Source: Solwaraspora sp. WMMD406
GTDB taxonomy: Bacteria > Actinomycetota > Actinomycetes > Mycobacteriales > Micromonosporaceae
NCBI RefSeq assembly: GCF_029626025.1
Contig: NZ_JARUBF010000001.1
Span: 3,534,001-3,598,000, forward strand
Length of the DNA stretch: 64,000 nucleotides
Direction of reading: 5' to 3'
The first letter of the stretch is position 1; every line of letters starts with the position of its first letter. Below the pieces are notes generated by a model, which was given only the letters and a program-made list of their open reading frames with translations, had not been told where the DNA came from and did no database searches. The translations under genes and the position numbers were made by a program. This document shows, one piece after another, positions 8,789 to 17,612 of this stretch.

Positions 8789-10789
8789 ATGTGCGGACTC
8801 CTGGCCTTTTTCAGCGCTCGCGGTGACGCCGGCGCGCACCGCGACGCGATCGCCCACGCGTTGGAAAGCCTGCATCACCGTGGCCCGGACGAGACCGGTG
8901 TGGAGGTGGTCGGCGACCCGTCCACGGGATGGGCGGACGCGGTCTTCGCGCACAAGCGGCTGGCCATCATCGACGTGGCCTCCAGCCAGGAACCGCTGGC
9001 CTACGCCGACGGGCGTTACCTGCTGACCTTCAACGGCGAAATCTACAACTACATCGAGCTGCGGGACCAGTTGGCGCGCGAGTTCGGGGCCCGGTTCGCC
9101 ACCGCCGGTGACGGCGAGGTGATCGTCGCCGGCTACCACTACTGGGGCGAGAAGGTGCTGCACAAGCTGCGCGGCATGTTCGCCTTCGTGATCTGGGACC
9201 GGCAGACCCGCCGGGCCTTCGGCGCCCGCGACTACTTCGGCATCAAGCCGCTGCACTACCTGCAGACCCCGGACGGGATCTACCTCGCCTCGGAGAAGAA
9301 GGCGCTGCTGCCGTTCTCGGCCGCCGCGACCGCCGGGGACGCCGGGGTCGACACCGCAAACCTGTCGCACTATCTGACCCTGCAGTACGTTCCCGAACCG
9401 CGCACGCTGCACTCCGGGATCAGCCGGATCGGCTCCGGGGAGTGCCTGACCTGGTCGCCGCCGACGTTGGACCCGGCCGGCGGGACGGCACCGGGCCCGG
9501 CCGGCGGGGTGCAGGTGCGCCGCTGGTACCAGCCGATTTTCCGGCCCACCCCGACCCCGGACCCGCAGCGGCTCTACGACGAGATCCGCGAGACGCTGCG
9601 GGAGAGCGTACGGATGCACATGCGGTCGGATGTCCCAGTCGGCGCGTTCCTGTCCAGCGGGATCGACTCGACCGCCGTGGTGGCCCTGGCCCGGGAGTTC
9701 AACCCGAACATCCTGACCTTCACCGTCGGCTACGACGTGCCGGGCTACTCGGAGATCGAGGTCGCTCAGGACTCGGCCCGGCACCTGAACGTCACCACGA
9801 TCCCGACCAAGATCGGGCCGCAGGACATGATGGAGGCGCTGCCCCGGATCGTCTGGCATCTCGACGACCCGGTGGCCGACCCGGCGCTGGTGCCGTTGTA
9901 CTTCGTGGCGAAGAAGGCCGCCGAGCACGTGACGGTGGTGCTGTCGGGGGAGGGCGCGGACGAGTTCTTCGGCGGCTACACCATCTACCGGGAGCCGCTG
10001 TCGCTCGGTGCCGTGCACGGCTTGCCGGATCCGATGCAGAAGGGACTGCGGGCGGTCTCGAAGGTGATCCCGCAGGGGGTCAAGGGCAAGAGCTTCCTGG
10101 AACGGGGCACGACGCCGATCGAGGAGCGCTACTACGGCAACGCGCGGATGTTCACCGAGGAGGAGAAGCGGCATCTGCTGCGCCGCTACGACCCGTCGGT
10201 GCGGTACACCGACGTCACCGCGCCGATCTACGCCGAATGCGCGCAGCTCGACGACGTCACCAAGATGCAGTACGTCGACCTCTACACCTGGCTGCGCGGC
10301 GACATCCTGGTCAAGGCGGACCGGATCTCGATGGCGCATTCGCTGGAGGTGCGGGTGCCGTTCCTGGACCGCGACGTGTTCGACGTCGCGGCCAAGATCC
10401 CGGTGGAGCTGCGGCTGCCGCCGCGCTCGGACGCCACCAAGTACGCGATGCGTCAGGCGTTGGCGACGGTGGTGCCACCGGCGATCGTCAACCGGCGCAA
10501 GCTCGGTTTCCCGACCCCGACGCGGGTCTGGTTGCGGGGCGAGATGTACGAGTGGGCCCGGCACGTCTTCGCTACCTCGGGTGCCGGCGAACTGCTCGAC
10601 CTGTCGTACGCGATGCGCCTGCTCGACGAGCACAAGCGGGAGGAGGCGGACCACTCCCGCAAGGTCTGGACGGTGCTGGTCTTCTGCATCTGGCACGCGA
10701 TCTTCGTGGAGCGGTCCCTGGATCCGGGCATCCAGCGCAACCAGTCGGCGCTGTTGACCAAGCCGGTGGTCGGGTCGATGGTGTCCTGA
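8789..10789 (+). CDS. asnB: Asparagine synthetase B (glutamine-hydrolysing)
   Basis: The enzyme makes asparagine from aspartate, ATP and glutamine. The 666-residue protein has an N-terminal class II glutaminase domain that must begin with Cys. MCGLLAFF therefore sets the start at 8789 rather than the in-frame ATG nine bases earlier. The synthetase domain has the PP-loop SSGIDS and a conserved VLSGEGADEFFGGY. Length agrees with actinobacterial AsnB (~650). It is a stand-alone gene followed by a strong terminator hairpin. Confidence 0.95.
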   Translation: MCGLLAFFSARGDAGAHRDAIAHALESLHHRGPDETGVEVVGDPSTGWADAVFAHKRLAIIDVASSQEPLAYADGRYLLTFNGEIYNYIELRDQLAREFGARFATAGDGEVIVAGYHYWGEKVLHKLRGMFAFVIWDRQTRRAFGARDYFGIKPLHYLQTPDGIYLASEKKALLPFSAAATAGDAGVDTANLSHYLTLQYVPEPRTLHSGISRIGSGECLTWSPPTLDPAGGTAPGPAGGVQVRRWYQPIFRPTPTPDPQRLYDEIRETLRESVRMHMRSDVPVGAFLSSGIDSTAVVALAREFNPNILTFTVGYDVPGYSEIEVAQDSARHLNVTTIPTKIGPQDMMEALPRIVWHLDDPVADPALVPLYFVAKKAAEHVTVVLSGEGADEFFGGYTIYREPLSLGAVHGLPDPMQKGLRAVSKVIPQGVKGKSFLERGTTPIEERYYGNARMFTEEEKRHLLRRYDPSVRYTDVTAPIYAECAQLDDVTKMQYVDLYTWLRGDILVKADRISMAHSLEVRVPFLDRDVFDVAAKIPVELRLPPRSDATKYAMRQALATVVPPAIVNRRKLGFPTPTRVWLRGEMYEWARHVFATSGAGELLDLSYAMRLLDEHKREEADHSRKVWTVLVFCIWHAIFVERSLDPGIQRNQSALLTKPVVGSMVS

Positions 10790-10808
10790 CGTTCTCGACC
10801 CGGAACGC

Positions 10809-10854
10809 GCCGGTGCCCGGCAGCGCGCGAGCGCTGCCGGGCACCGGCTTGTTT
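10809..10854 (+). terminator. Rho-independent terminator of asnB
   Basis: An 18-bp perfect stem (10809-10826 with 10831-10848), a GCGA loop and a trailing TTGTTT lie 20 bases after the asnB stop. It faces the 3' end of the convergent LPMO gene and may serve both. Confidence 0.85.
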
Positions 10855-10888
10855 CGTGTTGGCCGTGCGGGTGGCCGCGTGGCGTGGA

Positions 10889-12004
10889 TCAGGAAGCCGT
10901 GCAGCTCACCGTGGGTGTACCGGAGGTGCCGTTGGCGGTGAACCCGAACGTCGTCGAGGCGTTCGGCGCGAGCGTGCCGTTCCACGACGCGTTGCGGACG
11001 GTGATGCTCGATCCGCTGAGGGTGTGGGTGCCGCTCCAGACGCTGTTGATCGTGACGCCGCTACCCAGGTTCCAGTTGGTGCTCCAGCCACCGATGCTGG
11101 CGGTGCCGGTGTTGCGGACGGTCACCTCACCCTGGAAACCACCGCTCCACGAGCCGACGGTCCGGTAGGTGGCGGAGCAGCCGCCGGACGGCGCCGGGGT
11201 GGTGGGGGCCACGGTGGTCGGGTTCGGGCCCGGCGTGGTGGGGTTCGGACCCGGGGTGGTCGGGGCCGGGGTCGGCGTCGGGTTCGGGTCGATCGGGGTG
11301 CCCCGGATGCCGGTCACCTGGCCGTTGCCGCCGTCGAAGGTCACGTCGGAGCAGCCGTAGAAGTTCTCCTGGCTGTCCGAGCGCACCCAGTGCGAGTAGA
11401 TGATGTGCCGGCCGCTCTTGTTGCTCGGCAGCCGCCCGCTGAAGTAGTAGTGGCCGTCGTTGGTGCCGACCGCGCCGCGCTGCGGCGGGTTGGTGACGGT
11501 CAGGAACGGGGTGGCCTCCAGGTCACTCCAGGCCAGCGGCCGGGTCGGGCTCCAGCTGTCCTTGGTCACGTAGAAGTAGAACGTGCCCGGGTGGTGCGCC
11601 CAATTGCTGTACTTGAACTCCATGGTGGCGCCGGCGGTCAGGTGGGTCAGCGGCCAGTCGTTGCGGGCCAGGTTGAAGCCCGAGAAGCCGGTGTTGCCAC
11701 CGGCGCAGAGCTGGCCGTCCGGGATGAACCCGGTGGTGCGGCCGGCCGCGTCGGAGCGCAGCACGCTGAACCAGTTGTACAGCGAGTTGGAGCCGCTCTG
11801 GTTGACGGCCGCGGAACAGGCCGGGTTGGTCGGGCGGATCTGACCGGTCTGGTCGAGGCCGTCCACCCAGCACAGGTACGTACGGCTACCCGGCGTCATC
11901 GCAGCACCGTGCGCGGAAGCCGAGTTAGGGGTCACCACCGTCAGTAGACCGGCGGTGAGCGCGGAGGCGGCAGCGACGACCGCCACTCTGCGTAGAACGT
12001 TCAC
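10889..12004 (-). CDS. Secreted AA10 lytic polysaccharide monooxygenase with CBM2
   Basis: The copper enzyme oxidatively cleaves chitin or cellulose outside the cell. The GTG start at 12004 (AAAGGAG upstream) gives 371 residues. A signal peptide ends in NSASA, which exposes His32 as the N-terminal half of the copper histidine brace (HGAAMTPGSR). A second His lies in SNWAHHPGTF. The AA10 domain runs to ~230, followed by a Pro/Thr linker with PGPNPTT repeats and a C-terminal CBM2 (~268-371) of typical sequence (GFQGEVTVRNTG, NASWNGTLAPNAS). Chitin versus cellulose specificity cannot be decided by eye. Confidence 0.95.
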   Translation of the reverse strand: MNVLRRVAVVAAASALTAGLLTVVTPNSASAHGAAMTPGSRTYLCWVDGLDQTGQIRPTNPACSAAVNQSGSNSLYNWFSVLRSDAAGRTTGFIPDGQLCAGGNTGFSGFNLARNDWPLTHLTAGATMEFKYSNWAHHPGTFYFYVTKDSWSPTRPLAWSDLEATPFLTVTNPPQRGAVGTNDGHYYFSGRLPSNKSGRHIIYSHWVRSDSQENFYGCSDVTFDGGNGQVTGIRGTPIDPNPTPTPAPTTPGPNPTTPGPNPTTVAPTTPAPSGGCSATYRTVGSWSGGFQGEVTVRNTGTASIGGWSTNWNLGSGVTINSVWSGTHTLSGSSITVRNASWNGTLAPNASTTFGFTANGTSGTPTVSCTAS

Positions 12005-12490
12005 CGAGAACTCCTTTGATTGCCCGTTCGCGTGGTCGATCTGATGGCGGACCTGCGGACAAGGCGATGGGTCGGACAATGCGTAAGGTGCCCGAACGCG
12101 AGGAGGAACGGCCGTCGACCGGCCTGCGTCGGCAGGCATCAGTGACGGAGCGTCCGATGGGACGGGTGCACGCCCGCGTGGTTCCCGGCTAGACCAATTG
12201 CGGTACGTCAGCCCCCGTACCGCGTCGGTAATCGATATCCCATCATATCCGCGCCAGGAACGCAATAGTCGGCCCTCTATGTCCAGGTCAACGGCCGCAT
12301 CGACGCCGCCAGCTGTCGAACCGACCGCCACCGGGTTGTCCCGCCACCGTCCAGTCCCGCCACCGTCCAGTCCCGCCACCGTCCAGTCCAGGCAGCGGCC
12401 GCCGTGGTGCCGGCCAGCGCCGCGTGGTGCCGGCCAGCGCCGGCCGGGCTGGCACACTGCGAGGTGATCAGCTGCTGGAAGGAGGAGACA
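12005..12490. other. Intergenic region with tandem repeats, no gene
   Basis: This is the divergent region between the LPMO and sugar kinase genes. It must hold the promoter of the LPMO gene. No clear -35/-10 pair or regulator palindrome was seen. Its right half carries the tandem repeats listed separately. Confidence 0.5.
12339..12442. repeat. Two adjacent tandem repeat blocks (16 bp x3, 20 bp x2)
   Basis: TCCCGCCACCGTCCAG is repeated perfectly at 12339-12354, 12355-12370 and 12371-12386. After 16 bases, CGTGGTGCCGGCCAGCGCCG is repeated at 12403-12422 and 12423-12442. They lie just before the kinase ribosome site. They resemble slippage products rather than operators. Confidence 0.85.
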
Positions 12491-13420
12491 ATGCGGTACG
12501 CGGCGGTGCTCGGTGAGGCCCTGATCGACCTGCTCGACAGCGAGTGTGACGGCGCGCCCGTCTACCGGCAGGTGATCGGTGGAGCACCGCTGAACGTGGC
12601 GGTCGGCGTGGCCCGGCTCGGTGGCGCGGTCGAGTTCGTCGGTTCGCTCGGCGACGATCCGCTCGCCGAGCGGATCCGGGCTTTCCTGACGGCGGCCGGG
12701 GTCGGCGGGCGGGGCGTCGTCACGCTGGGTGTGCCGACGACGCTGGCGGTGGCGACGTTCTCCGGCGCGGAACCGGACTTCCGGTTCTACGGCGATCCGC
12801 CGTCGTACGGACTGCTCGCCCCGACCGACGTCGACGAGCGGCTGACCGGCGACGCCGCCGTCCTGTACTGCGGTTCCATCGCGCTGCTGTGCGAACCGAT
12901 GCTGGCCACCGCCCGCCGGTCCTGGGCCGCCGCCGGTGGTCTGCGGGTCTTCGACCCCAACGTCCGGCCCCGGTTGCTGCCCGACGCGGCCGCCCTGGCG
13001 GACTTCCGGTCCGTGGTGGCCGAGTTCGCCGCCACCGCAGACCTGGTCAAGCTCAGCGCCGCCGACGCCGAACTGCTCTACGACGGTGCCGACGCGGCGA
13101 CCGCCGCCAAGCTGTTGCGCGACCTCGGCGCGGGCGCCGTCGTGGTCACCCGGGGCGCGGTGGGAGCCCTGGTGGACGCGGCCGGGCAGCAGCTGGCCGT
13201 ACCGGCGCCGACGGTGGCCGCGATCGACGCCACCGGGGCCGGTGATTCGGTGATGGCCGCCCTGATCGCCGAGCTGCTCGCCACCGGGGCGCCGGCCGAC
13301 GCCGCCGGCTGGGCCACCCACGTGGAGTTCGCCCTGCGCGTGGCCGGCCTGGTGTGCGAGTCGCCAGGGGGAGCGGTCTCCATGCCCACCCGCGAGGCGG
13401 TCGCCCGGCGGTTCGCCTGA
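12491..13420 (+). CDS. PfkB-family carbohydrate kinase (fructokinase-like)
   Basis: The 309-residue cytosolic sugar kinase has the ribokinase fold. The N-terminal signature GGAPLNVAVGVARLGG and the C-terminal DATGAGDSV, with its catalytic Asp, are intact. The opening GEALIDLLD resembles fructokinases, so fructose is the best substrate guess, though 2-keto-3-deoxygluconate kinases look similar. The ATG follows GGAAGGAGGAGA. No transporter or sugar regulator is adjacent to narrow the substrate. Confidence 0.85.
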   Translation: MRYAAVLGEALIDLLDSECDGAPVYRQVIGGAPLNVAVGVARLGGAVEFVGSLGDDPLAERIRAFLTAAGVGGRGVVTLGVPTTLAVATFSGAEPDFRFYGDPPSYGLLAPTDVDERLTGDAAVLYCGSIALLCEPMLATARRSWAAAGGLRVFDPNVRPRLLPDAAALADFRSVVAEFAATADLVKLSAADAELLYDGADAATAAKLLRDLGAGAVVVTRGAVGALVDAAGQQLAVPAPTVAAIDATGAGDSVMAALIAELLATGAPADAAGWATHVEFALRVAGLVCESPGGAVSMPTREAVARRFA

Positions 13421-13480
13421 CCGTCCGGGCTCTCGCCGGACCTCCGGGCCCGCCGGACCGTCGCGTGCGTCCGAGGTGGG

Positions 13481-14311
13481 TCAGGCGCGGTTGGCCAGTT
13501 CGGCGTAGCCTCGGGCCACTGCCGGGGCCGCCACCAGCGGGTCGTACGGCGCTTGTGCGGCGACCCGCTCGATCGGGGCGTCGTCGGCGTGTCCGGCCCG
13601 GATCAGCCACTCCAGCGCGACCAGTTCGCTGTGCTGGGCGGCGACGAAGTCGCGTCCGACGCGGTCGCCGTGTCCCGGCACCACCACGCTGTCCGGGCCG
13701 AGTTCGCGCAGCAGTTCGGCGAGGGTGTCCGGCCACTCCAGCGGGTAGGCGTCGGTGAACGACGGTGGCCCGGACTGCTCCACCAGGTCACCCGCGACCA
13801 GCACGTCCGCGTCCGGTATCCGGACCACCAGGTCGCCCACGGTGTGACCGCGTCCGGGGTGCCACAGCTGGACCGTACGGCCGCCGAGGTCGACAGACTC
13901 GGTACGGGCGACGGTGTGATCGGGCGGCCGGACCGTCGCGTGCCGCAGCGCCTCGGCCAGCCGGGGATGGGTCGGGGCCATTTCCTGGTACGCCTCGGTG
14001 CGAATGGTCTCGACCGGCCGGTGCAGCAACCGGGCGGTCTCCTGGTGGGCCCAGATGGCGGCCGGCGGATCGCCGGCGACGAGCTCGTTGCCGAAGCAGT
14101 GGTCGAAGTGGTGGTGGGTGTTCACCACCGACCAGGGCAGGCCGGTGACCTGTCGGGCGGCCCGGATCAGCTCGGTGGCCTCGTCGGGGGTGCTGAGGGT
14201 GTCGACGACCAGTGCGGCCGCGTCGCCGACGATCAGGGTGACGTTGACGTCGAGGCCGGGTTGGCGAAGCACGTACACCCGGTCGGCGACCTCGGTGAAG
14301 CCGACGCTCAC
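13481..14311 (-). CDS. MBL-fold metallo-hydrolase
   Basis: The 276-residue protein has the metallo-beta-lactamase fold with the zinc motif NTHHHFDH, a further His in HPGRGHTVGDL, Asp in LVAGDLVE and His in VPGHGD. The substrate is unknown; relatives are annotated as hydrolases of thioesters or lactones. It starts at GTG 14311 and overlaps the upstream thioesterase gene by the four bases GTGA. The two genes are therefore translationally coupled and may act on related acyl substrates. Confidence 0.88.
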   Translation of the reverse strand: MSVGFTEVADRVYVLRQPGLDVNVTLIVGDAAALVVDTLSTPDEATELIRAARQVTGLPWSVVNTHHHFDHCFGNELVAGDPPAAIWAHQETARLLHRPVETIRTEAYQEMAPTHPRLAEALRHATVRPPDHTVARTESVDLGGRTVQLWHPGRGHTVGDLVVRIPDADVLVAGDLVEQSGPPSFTDAYPLEWPDTLAELLRELGPDSVVVPGHGDRVGRDFVAAQHSELVALEWLIRAGHADDAPIERVAAQAPYDPLVAAPAVARGYAELANRA

Positions 14312-14796
14312 CTGGCCACCGCCCGGTTTCCAGCCGGCGGCGTGCCGCCACCGTCCGGGCCGCCACCGTCCGTGGTCTCCGTGCCTGGCGGGGGCGGGCG
14401 GTCGAACGCGCCCTCGACGAACCGGTGCCGGTCGACCAGGACCCGATCAACGGTTCCTTCGGCGACAGTGGTGGATCCCTCGGTGACCACGACGTCGAAG
14501 CCGAGCCGCCGGCCGTCCACGGTGGCGAGTTCGGCGTGCGCCGCGACGGTGCGGCCGACCGGAGTGGGTGCCCGGTGGTCCAGTTCGACTCGGGTGCCGA
14601 CGGTGGTCGTCCCGGTCGGGAGCCGGCTGGCGGTCGCGGCTACGGTCGCCGCCTCGGCGAGCGCCAGGACCCGGGGTGTGCCGAGCACCGGTACGTCGCC
14701 GGAGCCGAGGGCCTGGGCGGTGTCGGCATCGGTGACGGTCAGCTCCACTCGGGCGGTCATCCCTGGTACGAGCCCGCTGTCCGGCGTCTGCTCCAT
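14308..14796 (-). CDS. Hotdog-fold thioesterase, FlK-like
   Basis: The 162-residue protein resembles fluoroacetyl-CoA thioesterase FlK and its many actinobacterial relatives. GTPRVLALAEAA carries the catalytic Thr and Glu region, and VELDHRAPTPVG carries the active His. The last ~25 residues are a Gly/Pro-rich tail. The true substrate is probably a small acyl-CoA. It is the first gene of a two-gene operon with the MBL hydrolase. Confidence 0.82.
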   Translation of the reverse strand: MEQTPDSGLVPGMTARVELTVTDADTAQALGSGDVPVLGTPRVLALAEAATVAATASRLPTGTTTVGTRVELDHRAPTPVGRTVAAHAELATVDGRRLGFDVVVTEGSTTVAEGTVDRVLVDRHRFVEGAFDRPPPPGTETTDGGGPDGGGTPPAGNRAVAR

Positions 14797-14889
14797 GAGC
14801 TGTCAGCCTAGGCGCTCGACCCGCGGTGGGCCACGAACACCGACCGCGCGTCGAGCGTGGGCCAGGTTTCGCAGACTCCGCTGTGGGGC

Positions 14890-14917
14890 GGGGCGGCCCG
14901 GTCTTCCGGGCCGCCCC
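14890..14917. other. GC-rich hairpin between divergent genes
   Basis: The 12-base arms GGGGCGGCCCGG and CCGGGCCGCCCC enclose TCTT. The hairpin looks like a terminator but lies between two genes that point away from each other. It may insulate them, or be left from a lost gene at the edge of an insertion. Confidence 0.5.
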
Positions 14918-14976
14918 ACTACAGCTGTTGTCGCATGCGCGACGAGGTGATTGCGTGCGGCGGCGCGCGGTTGCCA

Positions 14977-15010
14977 TTCTGTGACTCCTACGCAGAAGGG
15001 TGTCACAGAA
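14977..15010 (+). promoter_or_regulatory. Inverted repeat bracketing the ribosome site of the C80-like gene
   Basis: TTCTGTGAC (14977-14985) and GTCACAGAA (15002-15010) are perfect 9-base arms around a 16-base loop containing GAAGGG (14994-14999). The right arm ends on the A of the start codon. This could be a dimeric repressor operator or an RNA stem that controls translation. Confidence 0.5.
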
Positions 15011-15987
15011 TGATCATTTATCCCAAGTGGACCGGTGACACCGACAGCCTCGGGCAGATCAAAGACCGACTGGAGATCGAGGAGACCGTGGCGACCCTGC
15101 TCCTCCAGCCGGGGCAGCAGGCCGACGGCTACGACGGTACGGCGGTGCGAGCTTCCCACCCTCCGGTGGACAACTACGTCATCGGTCATGGCGTGGCGGG
15201 CCTGCCCCACTGGTTCTCGGGCGACGTCCTGGCCGGCAACCTGGTCGCCCGCGGCCTTCAGACCGGCGACCGGATCTGGCTGGTCTGCTGCTCCGCCGCG
15301 GAACCACTCACGGTGGACGACAGCGCCGCGCAAGAGCTAGCCACCGGGCTCGGCAAGCTCAACGTCCCGAACGTCGTCATCTTCGCCTCCCGTGGGTACG
15401 TCAACTGGAACGCCGGCGGACCGCTCCTGATCAGGGACTACGTCACCAGTGACGTCGAGGTCAAGAAGGCGGGGAAGGCGTGGACGAGGGCCGAGGACAA
15501 GGCGTGGAACGCGTACGTGGCTGACCTGAGAAAAGCCATCACCGGCGCCCTGGCGAAGGTCCCCGCCGATCATCTCGTCACCGTCCACGGCCTGATCGAC
15601 GCCTTCGCCACATCCGCCACGAGAAACGCCAGCGACCTGTCAGGGCGTGTGGCGAAGGCAGCGCCCAAGGTCGACCCGGAAGCGGCGCGGAAGGTCTACG
15701 TCACGGTCGTCAACGATGCGTCGCCGCGCGAGGATCCGAGCCGCGCCGAGCAGCACCGGCGGTGGTCCGAGGCCCTGCGTGGACTGCTCGCGGACGTGCA
15801 CACGCAGGTGACCGACCTGCTGCGCGGCAAGGCCGCCGCCGGACAGGAGGTCAGCCAGGCGCGCGCCACCCTGTACGCCGCGCTCGGTAAAGCCTGGCCC
15901 GCCTACAGCACCGGATACTACGACCGCCTTCGCGCTCTGGCCGCGTCGAGCGGCAAGTCGATGCCCTGGGAACAGTTCACCAGCTGA
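15010..15987 (+). CDS. Stand-alone caspase-fold protein, peptidase C80-like
   Basis: The 325-residue protein has no obvious signal peptide. Residues ~45-140 follow the order of the C80 self-cleaving cysteine protease domain of MARTX-type toxins. The strand-ending VIGHG supplies the likely catalytic His. Then come WFSGDVLAGNLVARGL (matching the conserved G-x-S-x-x-x-L-A helix) and IWLVCCSAAEP, the likely catalytic Cys. The remaining ~180 residues are mainly helical and unrecognised. Known C80 domains sit inside huge toxins; this one is alone. Lower GC than the core genes suggests acquisition. A defence or conflict role is possible but not shown. The assignment rests on motif order only. Confidence 0.55.
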   Translation: MIIYPKWTGDTDSLGQIKDRLEIEETVATLLLQPGQQADGYDGTAVRASHPPVDNYVIGHGVAGLPHWFSGDVLAGNLVARGLQTGDRIWLVCCSAAEPLTVDDSAAQELATGLGKLNVPNVVIFASRGYVNWNAGGPLLIRDYVTSDVEVKKAGKAWTRAEDKAWNAYVADLRKAITGALAKVPADHLVTVHGLIDAFATSATRNASDLSGRVAKAAPKVDPEAARKVYVTVVNDASPREDPSRAEQHRRWSEALRGLLADVHTQVTDLLRGKAAAGQEVSQARATLYAALGKAWPAYSTGYYDRLRALAASSGKSMPWEQFTS

Positions 15988-16023
15988 CCGGCGACGTCGT
16001 GTCGGGCAGCCGAGGGATATCAC

Positions 16024-17037
16024 TCATCCGGGCTCTCTTGATGAGCGTCGGGACCATGTCGCTGACCCGCCCTGAGCGGCGGTGCCACGAACCTGCGCCG
16101 GGGAGACGCCAAAGTACTGTTTGAAGTCCCGGGCGAACTGGTCGGGGCGCAGGTATCCGTGCACGGCCATGATGGTCTTGACTGGTGTGTCAGCCATCGA
16201 GGGATCTCGCAGGCTGCGGTGCGACGCCTCGAGGCGTAGCCGTTTGAGCAGCTGCATCGGTGTGGTCCCGGCTTCTTGGAACACCTTGTAGAGGTAGCGC
16301 GGTGACACGTTGGCGATCTCGGCGAGCCGATCGGGGTCGAAGGTCGGGTCGTTGAGGTGCCGACGAAGGATGGTGCGGAACGATGCCATGCGCAGTAGTT
16401 GTCGGGTGCGTGGAGTGAATCCGAACGGCTGGCTGAGCCGCTGGCGGATCAAGCCGACCGCGCATTCATGGAGGGCGGCTGCGAGAGCTGGTTCGTCTTC
16501 CTGATCGACGGAGGTGCCAGCCAGTTCGATGAGGAATTGTGCAACCAGGCTACGTCCGGGCAGGCTTCTCGGCAGGGCTGTGCCGACGAGCGGCGCGACC
16601 ACGGCGCGGGCCATCGGTATCAGTGCTCGCGGAAACGTCAGCATGACCAGCTGCATCGACGTCGGGCCGGTCGGGTGCGTGGCCTGCCATGGGCGGGACA
16701 GGTCGTATAGCGCGATGTCCCGGGCACGGAACAATACTTGTGTGCCTGCCTGATCCATCCGGGCACCGCCGTTGACACTCAGGAAGATTCGGTAGCATTC
16801 GGGGTCGCGAACTCTGATCAGACGGTCGGTTCGGTGCCCGGCTAGTTCGGTGTCGGCAGCCCAGGTCACCGCCTCGATCTTGAATTCGCCGATCTCGGTG
16901 ACTGCCATCACCGCGACCAGCTTGCCTGGCGCGCGGCCGTGGATGGCCACCGGGGCGAGTTCGGCAGCGACACCCGCCTGGACGTGTTCGTACCGGTCGA
17001 GCGGGTGCACCGACCTGGTGTCGTACAGTACATACAT
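16024..17037 (-). CDS. AraC-family transcriptional regulator
   Basis: The 337-residue regulator has an N-terminal AraC-binding-like cupin domain (~1-200, with GEFKIEAVTW and YRIFLSVNGGARM) and a C-terminal double helix-turn-helix (~230-325: DRLAEIANVSPRYLYKVFQ and VKTIMAVHGYLRPDQFARDFKQYFGVSPAQVR). The ATG at 17037 follows GCAGGGAA and fits the family length; an upstream in-frame extension is unlikely to be translated. Two hairpins 300-370 bases upstream may include its control site. The target genes are not evident. Confidence 0.85.
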   Translation of the reverse strand: MYVLYDTRSVHPLDRYEHVQAGVAAELAPVAIHGRAPGKLVAVMAVTEIGEFKIEAVTWAADTELAGHRTDRLIRVRDPECYRIFLSVNGGARMDQAGTQVLFRARDIALYDLSRPWQATHPTGPTSMQLVMLTFPRALIPMARAVVAPLVGTALPRSLPGRSLVAQFLIELAGTSVDQEDEPALAAALHECAVGLIRQRLSQPFGFTPRTRQLLRMASFRTILRRHLNDPTFDPDRLAEIANVSPRYLYKVFQEAGTTPMQLLKRLRLEASHRSLRDPSMADTPVKTIMAVHGYLRPDQFARDFKQYFGVSPAQVRGTAAQGGSATWSRRSSREPG

Positions 17038-17612
17038 CGAAATTCCCTGCTGCTTCAGCGTCACGGTATATCCAGTATGGAGCGGACGCGGCGACGCGGA
17101 GTTGGCTGTGGATGCACAACCGGTCGTGGACTCTTGATCACGGCAGAGGCTGGCCAGCGCGAACTCCGATCGCACGACCGGTAGCGCCTCCTGAGCCGCG
17201 TACGTGTCGTACCGCAGGTGTCGTTGTGCCGCCGGGCATCGTCACCGCAGTGCGGATTGTGGCGCGGCGTCAGAGAGTGAAGAAGTTCTTGAGTAGGGCC
17301 GCACGCCGTGTCCGTCGTCCAGGGTTGTTCTGGCCCTGAACAAAACGCCCGTATCAATGCTTTTCGGGCGTCGCACAAATTGTCCGTCGACGACTCGGAC
17401 AATTTGTGCGACCTTAGTATCGGGTCGTAATGATAACTATTCACGATTGCATATGGTGATAGATCTGGCAGCCGAGAAACCTTGACATTGCAGATGTGGT
17501 CCGCCTGAGGATCCACGACGTATCTATGCGTTACCGCTGAAGATCGCATTCGTTTGGACATCGACCGTTGTTGTGCGGTCGGCCGGGCCGCCCGACGTCG
17601 AAGGGATGCGAG
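17038..17612. other. Low-GC intergenic region without a recognisable gene
   Basis: 575 bases between divergent genes are visibly less GC-rich than the rest of the window. Apart from the two inverted repeats at 17345-17412, nothing coding is convincing on either strand. It may be scar sequence of an acquired segment. Confidence 0.5.
17345..17412. repeat. Two adjacent inverted repeats, one a perfect 17-bp stem
   Basis: ACGCCCG (17345-17351) pairs with CGGGCGT (17365-17371). Directly after it, GTCGCACAAATTGTCCG (17370-17386) pairs perfectly with 17396-17412 across a 9-base loop. The second is AT-rich inside, unlike the GC-rich terminators here. It could be a regulator site, a phage or element end, or a terminator. 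Confidence 0.7.

Noticed and set aside
10822-10834. CGCGCGAGCG segment in the asnB terminator as a dif- or oriC-like element
   Set aside because: It is simply the loop region of a perfect 18-bp terminator stem. No DnaA boxes or XerCD pattern were seen.
14803-15333. Minus-strand open frame over the start of the C80-like gene
   Set aside because: No ribosome site, no motif, and it runs through the hairpin and the inverted repeat. The plus-strand frame has the coding pattern.
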